Shown here: one piece after another, positions 7,609 to 15,322 of the stretch
How positions within the stretch are numbered: the first letter of the stretch is position 1
Layout of the letters: the number at the start of each line of letters is the position of its first letter
Source: CAVQDV01 sp963711375
GTDB lineage: Bacteria; Pseudomonadota; Gammaproteobacteria; Coxiellales; Coxiellaceae
Reading direction: 5' to 3'
Length of the DNA stretch: 64,000 bases
Assembly: GCA_963711375.1 (NCBI GenBank)
Contig: CAVQDV010000005.1
Span: 806,001-870,000, forward strand
Notes under the pieces: model-generated
What the model saw: only the letters and a program-made list of their open reading frames with translations
Told to the model about the DNA's origin: nothing
The model's database searches: none
Position numbers and translations under genes: made by a program

Positions 7609-7973
7609 TAATTTTCTGATTTTCTTTCAATCACCAGGCCGACAAATCGGGCATTTTTAATATCGAAGGGTTTTTTCAAAATTTTTAGGCGCAAAGATTG
7701 AATCGGAAATTCTCGGAATAATAGCTGCACAAGATCTTCCGCTAATTTTTCCATTAAATTAAAACGTCTACTTGAAATATATTCGCTCATGCACTTGCAG
7801 ATTTTTTCGTAATTCAATGTGTCGTAAATATTATCCGATAAAGCGGCAGGAGTTGAATCAAAGGAACAATCCAAGTCCAAATAAATATCTTGCATTTGCT
7901 CCTGCTCAATAGGATAAATGCCAATAAAAGCTGGCACCCTTAATTTACGAATAAAAATCTGATCACAGGCCAC
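7539..7973 (-). CDS. folB: Dihydroneopterin aldolase with repeat-derived tail
   Basis: Folate pathway enzyme producing 6-hydroxymethyl-dihydropterin. The core begins DQIFIRKLRVPAFIGIYPIEQ, with the catalytic Glu and the later Lys in LRLKILKKPFD; LNYEKI and RFNLMEKLAEDL are typical. The start is probably GTG 7973 (overlapping the dksA stop by 11 bases); GTG 7985 is also possible. The authentic protein should end near ERKSEN; the last ~25 residues come from the REP-like repeat (ending SPLAGEG). The overlap with dksA shows translational coupling. Confidence 0.88.
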   Translation of the reverse strand: MACDQIFIRKLRVPAFIGIYPIEQEQMQDIYLDLDCSFDSTPAALSDNIYDTLNYEKICKCMSEYISSRRFNLMEKLAEDLVQLLFREFPIQSLRLKILKKPFDIKNARFVGLVIERKSENYPHPTRDARGKATIIPSPLAGEG

Positions 7974-8766
7974 TTTGTTTTTCACGAATTTCTTCAAAGG
8001 TTTTACAATCAATGCATTTATCGGCGGTGGGGCGTGCTTCCAAACGACGCAGGCCGATCTCCGTTCCGCAAGATTGGCAAAAGCCATATTCACCATTATC
8101 AATTTTATCTAAGGACATTTCGATTTTTTTGATCAAACGACGTTCGCGATCTCGAGTACGTAGCTCTAAATTAAAACCCTCTTCCTGAGCCGCGCGATCC
8201 AAGGGATCCGGGTATAAAATGGCCTCTTCTTTCATGTGACCAACGGTGGAATCCACTTCTTGCATCAGCTGATCTTTCCACTGATTAAGAATCAGCCGAA
8301 AATGCTCGAGCTGTTCTTCACTCATGTATTCTTCATTCACGCCAGGTTGATAGGGGGCAATTTCGACAGGACCCACCATTTTTTTGCTAGCAGGGTTAGG
8401 GCGTTTCAAAGGAGCTTCTTTTGGCAGTGCTTTTACAGGAGAGGCCTTTGCCACAGCAGGCTTAATCACTGGCTTATTCATCACCTGCTGAGGGGCCTTT
8501 GCCACAACAGGCTTAATTACTGGTTTATTCATCACTTGCTGAGGAGCCTTCTTGGCAGGGCTCTTCTTAGCAGCAGGCTTCTTTGAAACCACATTTTTTA
8601 CCGGTTTAGCTGGCGCCTTTTTAGCTTTGGCTTTGGCTTTAGCCGGTACACTAGTCTTCTTCACAACGCTTTTTTTAGCCGGTGCTTTTTTCGCAGGCTT
8701 CTTTGCGCTGGGCTTGGCCACCTTGGCTTTTTTTGGTGCCTTGCTTACCTTTTTCTTAAGTGCCAT
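7963..8766 (-). CDS. dksA: RNA polymerase-binding factor DksA with H1-like N-terminal extension
   Basis: Transcription factor that binds in the RNA polymerase secondary channel and acts with ppGpp. The C-terminal ~140 residues are a standard DksA: coiled-coil tip DPLDRA, zinc finger CQSCG...CIDC, and FEEIREK at the end. In front lies an extension of about 115 residues made almost only of Lys, Ala, Pro and Val, including a duplicated block (QQVMNKPVIKP, twice), resembling histone H1 tails. ATG 8766 is chosen because AGGAG is seven bases upstream; the frame stays open further upstream without a ribosome site. E. coli DksA has 151 residues. The folB start overlaps its stop. Confidence 0.93.
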   Translation of the reverse strand: MALKKKVSKAPKKAKVAKPSAKKPAKKAPAKKSVVKKTSVPAKAKAKAKKAPAKPVKNVVSKKPAAKKSPAKKAPQQVMNKPVIKPVVAKAPQQVMNKPVIKPAVAKASPVKALPKEAPLKRPNPASKKMVGPVEIAPYQPGVNEEYMSEEQLEHFRLILNQWKDQLMQEVDSTVGHMKEEAILYPDPLDRAAQEEGFNLELRTRDRERRLIKKIEMSLDKIDNGEYGFCQSCGTEIGLRRLEARPTADKCIDCKTFEEIREKQSGL

Positions 8767-8832
8767 GCGCATACTCCTAATTGATGGTTGTGATAATTGT
8801 AGCTTATTTTGGCGAGAGCGCAATTACAATAA

Positions 8833-9627
8833 TTACAATGTATAATTTCCTTCAAACACAAATTCCGCTGGGCCAATCATTTCAATGGGTTGGCCTTTTC
8901 CCGCCCACGAAATTAGTAAGTCTCCCCCCGCTTGCCTTACGCTAACTTGCCCTTTCAAGCGACCGGATGCAATTCCAGCAACAACTGCCGCACAAGCCCC
9001 ACTGCCACAAGCCAGAGTTCGTCCCACACCCCGTTCAAAAACTTGTAGATCAATTTCTTGTAGTGAATTAACGTTCACTAAGCCGACGTTAACCCCCTCT
9101 GGGAAGTAAGGGTGCTTACCTAAAAACTGACCCACCGAATCTATATCCAAGAGAGCACCATCAAAAATAACCGCATGAGGATTCCCAACATTCACGGGGT
9201 AAAATGCCAAAGAAGGACCTTCTTGATTGAGAGCAAACGGAATGGCATTGGATTCAAATTTCGGAGGGTCTAAAAGCACCTGAACTTGGTTTCCGCTTAA
9301 AGCCGACAATTGCATTGAGACTTGTTTTGTTTTTAAGGTAATCGATTTCTTATCACTCAAGCCCCGTTCGCGAATAAACCTTGCCACACAACGCGCACCA
9401 TTGCCACATTGATAGGACTCTGATCCATCACCATTAAAAATTCGATAATTAAAATCAGCCGTATTATCGGTATTGGATTCCACCAGCAATAGCTGATCAA
9501 ATCCGATCCCATATCTTCGATCAGACATTATTTTTATTTGTGCTGATGTAAAATCCTTTCGATTTTTTGTGGCATCTATCACAACAAAATCATTTCCTAA
9601 TCCCTGCATTTTGCTAAATGTAATCAC
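8833..9627 (-). CDS. dapF: Diaminopimelate epimerase
   Basis: Interconverts LL- and meso-diaminopimelate for lysine and peptidoglycan synthesis. The two catalytic cysteines are in QCGNGARC and ACGSGACA. The N-terminal signature is KMQGLGNDFVVID. 264 residues is close to the usual 274. The start is GTG 9627 with GAGG six bases upstream. In E. coli the small lipoprotein gene lptM (yifL) precedes dapF; here that gene is found at 21.1 kb instead. Confidence 0.96.
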   Translation of the reverse strand: MITFSKMQGLGNDFVVIDATKNRKDFTSAQIKIMSDRRYGIGFDQLLLVESNTDNTADFNYRIFNGDGSESYQCGNGARCVARFIRERGLSDKKSITLKTKQVSMQLSALSGNQVQVLLDPPKFESNAIPFALNQEGPSLAFYPVNVGNPHAVIFDGALLDIDSVGQFLGKHPYFPEGVNVGLVNVNSLQEIDLQVFERGVGRTLACGSGACAAVVAGIASGRLKGQVSVRQAGGDLLISWAGKGQPIEMIGPAEFVFEGNYTL

Positions 9628-9803
9628 GATTACCTCGGGTTTTAGGTCTTTTAAGACAGAAACCAGTTTAAAGGAAAATTTTTAAAATACAATATGTGCA
9701 TTCCTCATAGTCAGTTAAAAAGGAGCGAAAACCCCTGACAAATTAATGTTACTCGATAAAAAATAAATTATTTTCTAAGTCCTTCATTAAAAATACTAAA
9801 TCT

Positions 9804-9832
9804 TTGCTTTTAATTTTAATTCTCCATATAAT
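9804..9832 (+). promoter_or_regulatory. Predicted sigma-70 promoter of the first outer membrane protein
   Basis: TTGCTT (9804-9809), a 17-base spacer, and TATAAT (9827-9832), about 67 bases upstream of the start codon. The second paralogue has the same boxes and spacer. The rest of the 9628-9898 gap is AT-rich with nothing else recognised. Confidence 0.75.
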
Positions 9833-9898
9833 AATGCTGTGATCAGGGTTGGTCACGAGTTATGTTATTTAACTTAACCCAAAAAAGAGGGGACGAAT

Positions 9899-11548
9899 AT
9901 GCTAAAAAAAGGAATAGCGGCTGCTGCTTTAGTTGCAGCAACCACTGGCGCCTACGCGGGTGGTCCAGAAGCACCGCCACCAGCTTACATAGGTGGTATT
10001 TATGTTGATGTTGGTTTAAGCCGCGACGATGTTGCAGATAATTTTCGCCAAAATTCGACTACTACGCTTACGAACGTTAACAATAACTTCGTAACGGTTG
10101 GCCCAAATACCTTCAACCGCGTGAACGCCGGCGCTCCAGGCTGGGATGGCTTTGTAGGTTTTGGTTACACTTATGTATGGGATAATGAGTGGACTTTAGG
10201 CCTCGAATTCTTTGGTGATCTTAGCACCGCGAGTGGAACACAACTCATGTCCAATAACCCTGTGAATTTGGTAACAGGTGCATTCACGACCAGCTGGGAA
10301 AGACTGCGTCTTACTCGCACATTAGGCGTTTCTTTGATGCCTGGTTACTTCGTTGCCCCAGGTTCTTTATATTTCTTGGAATTGGGCTATGTTAACAGCC
10401 GCTTCCAACTCCAAGGATTCCCGAATCCTGTGCCATTAGCTTTTCAAAACACAACAGGCCTTCCAACAGCTAACGCAGACCTTTCTGGATTCCGTTTGGG
10501 TGTCGGCACTAATACTCAAGTCGGAACACACGTGGCTGTCCGCCAAGAATACATATGGGAAGCCTATGACAACTTAAACGCAAATATTACCGGTGGCATC
10601 CAAGGTATTATTGCGGACCAAACCCAAAGATTGCTTGCAACCAGACAGGTTAGAGTTAGCCCTTCAGTAGGCAAATTCAACTTAGCCGCTGTTTACTACT
10701 TTGCTCGTCAAGGTAATGCGCCAGATCTACAATCTGCGCCTGCACAGGTTGGCGGTCACTTCTATGCGGGTCTAAACGGCAGCTATGAAGAAGTCTCTTC
10801 TCAAGCCCTGTATTGGAATAACAGAACGACTAACTTTGATATCAATAATGTGCTTACTGCAGATAACTCAGTCAATCTGTCTGGAACCATGAAAGTGACA
10901 GGCTGGGATCTTGGCCTCTTAGGTGGTTACGGCTGGAACTTCAGTAATCGTTGGTACATTGGTAGCGAGTTATTTGTTAACTTCGACAGTCTTAATGGAA
11001 GCGCTAATCAAGATCAAACTGGAACAACAGTGACAACTCCTGCTGGAGCAGTCTTCTTGGGTCAGCTGGCCTCTTCTACCATCACTCGTCTTCAAAAGCA
11101 GTGGGACTTTGGTGTGGCCTTGTTACCTGGTTTTCAAGTGTCTGATCACGCTCTTATCTACGGTCGAGTAGGCTATGTTGGCGCTCAGTTCAGAACTCGA
11201 ACTCTTTTAGCAGGCGGGTGGTTTCCCCCTGGAAATGTCAATGGCAATCCAAACCTCACGGCAGTTCAAAATGGCTTCTTGGGGAACTTTAATGGCAGAA
11301 GCTCTTGGTTGAGCGGCTTGCAATTGGGTGTTGGTGTTGACACTTGGGTTTATGAAAACTTAAGTCTTCGTACTGAGTTTAATATTAACCAATATGAAAA
11401 CCTCAACAATAACCTCTTAACCGGGGTTAACATTAACATTATTAATGGCGTACCGCTTGGCCAAACCACTACAGTGGTCAGCGCACGTCAAAGAAACCTT
11501 GTGGAAGATCAATTCAACGTCGCGTTGATTTGGCACTTCTTCGGTTAA
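9899..11548 (+). CDS. Two-repeat outer membrane beta-barrel protein, paralogue 1
   Basis: Not assigned to a named family. The 549 residues start with a signal peptide (KK, hydrophobic core, cleavage near AYAGG) and end in an aromatic residue pair (WHFFG), typical of BAM substrates. The mature part is two tandem copies of a ~260-residue beta-rich unit. Each unit has an internal GYVxAxF-type strand and ends with paired motifs (LGVGTNTQVGTHVAVRQEY with FNLAAVYYFARQG; LGVGVDTWVYENLSLRTEF with FNVALIWHFFG). It has a strong promoter, GAGGGG ribosome site and its own terminator, suggesting high expression. It could be a porin or adhesin-like surface protein. Confidence 0.85.
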   Translation: MLKKGIAAAALVAATTGAYAGGPEAPPPAYIGGIYVDVGLSRDDVADNFRQNSTTTLTNVNNNFVTVGPNTFNRVNAGAPGWDGFVGFGYTYVWDNEWTLGLEFFGDLSTASGTQLMSNNPVNLVTGAFTTSWERLRLTRTLGVSLMPGYFVAPGSLYFLELGYVNSRFQLQGFPNPVPLAFQNTTGLPTANADLSGFRLGVGTNTQVGTHVAVRQEYIWEAYDNLNANITGGIQGIIADQTQRLLATRQVRVSPSVGKFNLAAVYYFARQGNAPDLQSAPAQVGGHFYAGLNGSYEEVSSQALYWNNRTTNFDINNVLTADNSVNLSGTMKVTGWDLGLLGGYGWNFSNRWYIGSELFVNFDSLNGSANQDQTGTTVTTPAGAVFLGQLASSTITRLQKQWDFGVALLPGFQVSDHALIYGRVGYVGAQFRTRTLLAGGWFPPGNVNGNPNLTAVQNGFLGNFNGRSSWLSGLQLGVGVDTWVYENLSLRTEFNINQYENLNNNLLTGVNINIINGVPLGQTTTVVSARQRNLVEDQFNVALIWHFFG

Positions 11549-11565
11549 TTCTTGATGCGATGAAA

Positions 11566-11591
11566 AGCCGGGTTCGCCCGGCTATTTTTTT
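11566..11591 (+). terminator. Terminator between the two outer membrane protein genes
   Basis: Stem AGCCGGG/CCCGGCT (11566-11572 and 11577-11583) with loop TTCG, followed by A and a run of eight T. The T-run leads directly into the -35 box of the next gene. Confidence 0.93.
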
Positions 11592-11619
11592 TGCTTTTGC
11601 TATTAATTATCAATATAAT
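11591..11619 (+). promoter_or_regulatory. Predicted promoter of the second outer membrane protein
   Basis: TTGCTT (11591-11596), 17 bases, TATAAT (11614-11619), identical boxes and spacing to the promoter at 9804. Confidence 0.75.
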
Positions 11620-11673
11620 AATTTCGGTGGTCAAGAAAGACCACATGCACTAACACAATGAGAGGGATTCAAC

Positions 11674-13236
11674 ATGTTAAAAAAAGGAATTGCTGTTGCC
11701 GCTTTGATGGCAGCCGCTTCTAATGTTTACGCAGGAGGCATAGAAGTTGCGCCAGCCCCTGCCTATTTCGGTGGTGCCTTTGTTCAACTCGGTATAAGCC
11801 GCGATGCGCAAAACACTTCTTTTCGCCAAACCTATATTACTCTTGCTAATGGTCAAGCTTCAGATCTCAGCCAAAGCAATTTGCTTAATTCCGGTGCTTT
11901 TGGTTGGGATGGCAATTTAGGGGTCGGCTATGACTACGTCTGGAATCGATGGTCATTCGGTCTAGAAGCATATGGAGACCTGTCTTCTGATCATGAAGTC
12001 ATGTATGACCCCACCTTAATTGCAAACCAACTAACCGGCACAACAACGGCTACCACGAACTTCGACCTTCGTATGTATGGAACTTTTGGTATATCGTTCC
12101 TTCCTGGCTTTTATGTGGCCCCAGGTTCTGAGTTTTTCCTTGATATTGGCTGGGTGGTAAGTGAGTTCTCTTTAAGCGGATTTCCGATTTCAGACACCGC
12201 AGGAAACGTTAACGCTGTTGCTGCTCCACCTCGCAGAAACGTGGACCAATCTGGTTTCCGTTTTGGTATAGGTGCTAACACACAATTGGGCCCACATTTA
12301 GCCCTTTCTCAAGAATATGATTGGGAAACCTATGACCTGATTGCGAGAACTAACGTTGTGCCACTTGGTGTTCTCCAAGCACCTACTGGCGGTACGTTCA
12401 ACAATCCTGTCCGAGTAAGCCCCGATCTTGAGAGATATAATCTCGCTGCGGTCTATTACTTCGGTCGCCAAGGGAATGCGCCAGACCTAGATACGGCTCC
12501 TGCACATGTGGGCATGAGCTTCTATGCTGGTATTAATGGCAGCCGTGATTTAGTGGGTTCACGTGCAACCTACTGGGAAGACCGTCAAATGAACGTCAAT
12601 GCTGCCGGCTTCACCACCCTCGATAATATTACCGCTGCAGGCGGAGACTCGATGATCTCTGGCTTCAATATTGGTGCATTTGGCGCTTGGGCATGGAACT
12701 TCCCGAATCGTTGGTATACTGCTGTAGAATTAGGTGGAAACATCGATGGTGCAAATGGGCGTTATTCGCTTGCCCAACCCTTTAACGGAGGCGTGCTACT
12801 TGGCTTCAACGACTACTTCCGCCTCACTAAGCAAGGGGACTTTAGCATTTCGTTCCTTCCAGGCTATCAAGTATCTGACTACGCTCTGATCTATGGTCGC
12901 GTGGGCTATGTTGGTGCTCGGTTCAGCATCAGCAATATAATGGGTGGCTCGCCAATTGTAGTCGCTCCTGCGCTTACACCAAACCAACTTAATGTCTTGA
13001 CCTTTAGTCGTGATGTTTGGCTCGATGGCTATCAACTTGGTCTGGGTGTAGATACTTTTATTTGCAGCAATTTAAGTTTGCGTACTGAGTTTGATGTTAA
13101 TAGCTATAATGGCATAGATACAAGTGCTCAGTTGCTTGCTGGAAATGGCTTCAATATGAGAGCATTCTCTACTAGGTACCACAACATCTATGAAGATTCA
13201 TTCAATCTAGGATTGATTTGGCACTTCTACAGATAA
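11674..13236 (+). CDS. Two-repeat outer membrane beta-barrel protein, paralogue 2
   Basis: Paralogue of the preceding gene: 520 residues, the same MLKKGIA signal peptide ending near VYAGG, the same two tandem beta-rich units and the same aromatic end (LIWHFYR). Conserved blocks shared with paralogue 1 include YDYVWNRWSFGLE-like, LPGFYVAPGSEFF, NLAAVYYFGRQGNAPDL, SDYALIYGRVGYVGA and LGLGVDTF. Loops between strands differ strongly, as expected for surface-exposed regions. AGAGGG ribosome site; terminated by the hairpin at 13248. Confidence 0.85.
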   Translation: MLKKGIAVAALMAAASNVYAGGIEVAPAPAYFGGAFVQLGISRDAQNTSFRQTYITLANGQASDLSQSNLLNSGAFGWDGNLGVGYDYVWNRWSFGLEAYGDLSSDHEVMYDPTLIANQLTGTTTATTNFDLRMYGTFGISFLPGFYVAPGSEFFLDIGWVVSEFSLSGFPISDTAGNVNAVAAPPRRNVDQSGFRFGIGANTQLGPHLALSQEYDWETYDLIARTNVVPLGVLQAPTGGTFNNPVRVSPDLERYNLAAVYYFGRQGNAPDLDTAPAHVGMSFYAGINGSRDLVGSRATYWEDRQMNVNAAGFTTLDNITAAGGDSMISGFNIGAFGAWAWNFPNRWYTAVELGGNIDGANGRYSLAQPFNGGVLLGFNDYFRLTKQGDFSISFLPGYQVSDYALIYGRVGYVGARFSISNIMGGSPIVVAPALTPNQLNVLTFSRDVWLDGYQLGLGVDTFICSNLSLRTEFDVNSYNGIDTSAQLLAGNGFNMRAFSTRYHNIYEDSFNLGLIWHFYR

Positions 13237-13247
13237 TTCTCTGAATT

Positions 13248-13277
13248 AAAAAAGCCGGGTTTTCCCGGCTTTTTTTT
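13248..13277 (+). terminator. Terminator after the second outer membrane protein gene
   Basis: Stem AAAAAAGCCGGG/CCCGGCTTTTTT (13248-13259 and 13264-13275), loop TTTT. The flanking A- and T-runs would allow it to serve both strands, including the convergent queC. Confidence 0.93.
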
Positions 13278-13287
13278 GGATTTTAAA

Positions 13288-13303
13288 GGGTTAGGGTGAG
13301 GGG
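13288..13303. repeat. Half-copy of the REP-like repeat in the queC stop region
   Basis: GGGTTAGGGTGAGGGG is the reverse complement of the outer part of the full element at 7530. Confidence 0.65.
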
Positions 13304-13980
13304 TAATAAAAAGTAGGATCTTCCAACAAAGCTTCCTCAAAACCTTTCTTCCGATACGAACAACTATCGCAACTTCCACAAGCTTGGCCATCTGGCGTAG
13401 CACGATAGCAAGAAACCGTCATGGAATAATCCACTCCAAGCGAAAGACCCAATTTAATCGTATCCGCTTTTGACAAATGAATAACCGGAGTGATAATTTT
13501 TACAGGATTCCCTTCAACAGCCGCTTTCGTGGCCAAATTGGCTAACTGTTGAAAGGCATTAATAAACTCAGGACGACAATCCGGATATCCCGAATAATCA
13601 GTGGCACTTACTCCAATAAAAATCGCCTCCGCATCGATCACTTCCGCAAAGCCCAATGCAACGGACAAAAAAATAGTGTTGCGTGCGGGAACGTAAGTGA
13701 TAGGAATTTCTGACCCACCTTTAAAATCCGGCACCTCTATCGATAAATCCGTTAATGCCGATCCACCAATTTGCCCCAAGGGAAATTTAAATACTTTGTG
13801 GGATTTAACTTGAAAATGCCGTGCAATTCTTTCAGCCGCCTTAATTTCACCCTCATGTCGTTGCCCATAATCAAAGGTTAAAGCATGGCATTCATACCCT
13901 AAGGATTTTGCATAAGCTAGACACGTAGTAGAATCAAGCCCACCAGAAAAAAGGACAACAGCACTTGGTTTTTTAGACAT
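13291..13980 (-). CDS. queC: 7-cyano-7-deazaguanine synthase
   Basis: ATP-dependent conversion of 7-carboxy-7-deazaguanine to preQ0 for queuosine in tRNA. The 229 residues carry the PP-loop SGGLDS, the family motifs DYGQRH, YVPARN and GYPDCRP, and the four zinc cysteines in SCY...CGSCDSC. ATG 13980 has GGAGAG upstream. The last residues (PSP) are encoded by a half-copy of the REP-like repeat (GGGTTAGGGTGAGGGG, 13288-13303), which also supplies the stop codon. Confidence 0.96.
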   Translation of the reverse strand: MSKKPSAVVLFSGGLDSTTCLAYAKSLGYECHALTFDYGQRHEGEIKAAERIARHFQVKSHKVFKFPLGQIGGSALTDLSIEVPDFKGGSEIPITYVPARNTIFLSVALGFAEVIDAEAIFIGVSATDYSGYPDCRPEFINAFQQLANLATKAAVEGNPVKIITPVIHLSKADTIKLGLSLGVDYSMTVSCYRATPDGQACGSCDSCSYRKKGFEEALLEDPTFYYPSP

Positions 13981-14099
13981 TCGCTTCTCTCCACAAAACT
14001 GACATTAAAAATTTAAAATTCGGCACCCTGTGCCAAGGTCTGCTTTTCATAGTATCTGAAACTCACTTCAAGCGCTCCACCAAGCATTCACTCAATAAT

Positions 14100-14129
14100 A
14101 AAAAAGCCAAGACTGGCTTGGCTTTTTTG
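14100..14129. terminator. Terminator of the small secreted protein gene
   Basis: Stem AAGCCAAG/CTTGGCTT (14104-14111 and 14117-14124) with A- and T-runs on both sides. It ends the minus-strand gene at 14143 and may also work in the plus direction. Confidence 0.88.
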
Positions 14130-14142
14130 CAATATTCAGCAA

Positions 14143-14541
14143 TTATTGAAGGATTAAGTCAGTCCCGTTTACACTGGTCTGAACTGAGCAAGTACTGGTT
14201 AAAGAAGACACTTGGAATTTTCCATTGCCTTGATAAACAAATTGAAAGGTGCAGCCCGTTCCATATTTGGTTCCTTTGTAAGTGACGGTATTCACATCGC
14301 CGATTTGAGGAACTTGGATTGAGGTGCTTGCATAAACTCCGTAGGGAGCTTTCGTTGATGGTGGGACATAACCTGGCAGGTCTGCGTTGTACTTAACACC
14401 TTGGAAACTGGAATAAGCTAGGTCATAGCTATTATTAACCGAGGTGACTACATTGCCCATCGGAATAAAAGTAGGCGCAGCAAAGGCTGAAGTTGAAGCA
14501 GCAAGCAAAATCGCCGCTAATCCATTAATCATTTTTTTCAT
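14143..14541 (-). CDS. Small secreted or periplasmic protein
   Basis: Not recognised. 132 residues with a clear signal peptide (MKKMINGLAAILLAASTSAFAA, cleavage probably after AFA). The mature part is rich in Ser, Thr, Tyr and Val with two cysteines (GTGC and STC) that could pair. AAGGAG ribosome site (reverse strand, near 14550) and its own terminator mark it as a single-gene unit. The 14542-14762 gap beyond it contains nothing further that is recognisable. Confidence 0.75.
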   Translation of the reverse strand: MKKMINGLAAILLAASTSAFAAPTFIPMGNVVTSVNNSYDLAYSSFQGVKYNADLPGYVPPSTKAPYGVYASTSIQVPQIGDVNTVTYKGTKYGTGCTFQFVYQGNGKFQVSSLTSTCSVQTSVNGTDLILQ

Positions 14542-14762
14542 GTTTATCTCCTTTTAAAGATTTGTAATTTATCAAAACACGCGCACATCATAGACCATTA
14601 TGCGCACGAGTCAAGAGTGCCGGATTTTAAACGCAAAACCGGGCAGCAGTGGTGAGCTAGATTGTCATTTGGTGAGATCAAGCCCAATTAGGAGCTTCCC
14701 CCATGGCAAAAATAGTATTTCCCGAGCGAGAATCTAATAATTGAACGAAAAGGCAAAAAAGG

Positions 14763-15086
14763 CTAGCCTGGCATTAGCTTGGCACAATATCTTTCCAATT
14801 CTTCTAATTCCGCTTTTTTTTGTTCAAGTGCAGGGTCCAATTTTTCGTCTATTAATTTTTGAAGCTTTTGGTTTCCCTTAATGAAGGTAAATATTCCAAT
14901 TAAATTTTGGATATTAAAAAATGAAGATTTTTTGAGAGTCTCTAACTCCACCCGGAACGTTACCTGGGTTTTTATTATTGACTCCTTGCAAGACTCAATT
15001 TCGTTAATTTTTTGTTTTAACTTATCTGGTGAGAATTCTTTTAACTCAATCCATTTTCCTTTTTCCTTAAACAACTGGCTTCGCAT
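14763..15086 (-). CDS. Small coiled-coil protein (107 aa)
   Basis: Not recognised. Charged, Lys/Glu/Leu-rich, with predicted helical heptads around LKQKINEIESCKESIIKT and again in the C-terminal half (LIDEKLDPALEQKKAELEEL). No signal peptide or membrane segment. The ATG at 15086 has AGGAG eight bases upstream. It is next to the 892-residue candidate effector, separated by a mobile palindromic element, and runs in the same direction. Confidence 0.6.
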   Translation of the reverse strand: MRSQLFKEKGKWIELKEFSPDKLKQKINEIESCKESIIKTQVTFRVELETLKKSSFFNIQNLIGIFTFIKGNQKLQKLIDEKLDPALEQKKAELEELERYCAKLMPG

Positions 15087-15152
15087 TATCCTTACTCCTA
15101 ATCTTTGCCTGCCTTCTATTTTAACAATTTGGCTATATTCGTACTTGATCTA

Positions 15153-15322
15153 GGTTATTACTCAGCAATTCCCGCTAAAGCGGAATTTGCTACAAAAAGC
15201 TGGGGGTCCCCAGGGGAAGCAAGGCTCCCCCCCCCTGGGCGCCAGCGGTCATCCCCACCGCGCCAGCGTTAATACCAGGAAGGAGTTCCCGCTTTAGCGA
15301 GCGGGAACTCCTGGTTATTACT
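15153..15322. repeat. Multi-hairpin repeat, reverse orientation, with 10-bp flanking direct repeats
   Basis: A copy of the ~150-bp element in opposite orientation (about 15163-15312): AGCAATTCCCGC hairpin first, then CTGGGGGTCCCCAG, the GGGGAAGC...GCTCCCC hairpin, the GGTGGGG-type hairpin, and the AGGAGTTCCCGC hairpin last. It is bracketed by GGTTATTACT at 15153-15162 and 15313-15322. The right copy of the direct repeat contains the stop codon of the 892-residue gene, so it appears to have inserted at that gene's end. Confidence 0.92.

Noticed and set aside
8236..8845. Open frames on the plus strand opposite dksA
   Set aside because: They arise from the biased Lys/Ala codons of the DksA tail read in reverse; no ribosome site and no family resemblance.
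13981..14100. Possible preQ1 riboswitch upstream of queC
   Set aside because: No H-type pseudoknot or A-rich tail pattern could be recognised; only a ribosome site is seen.
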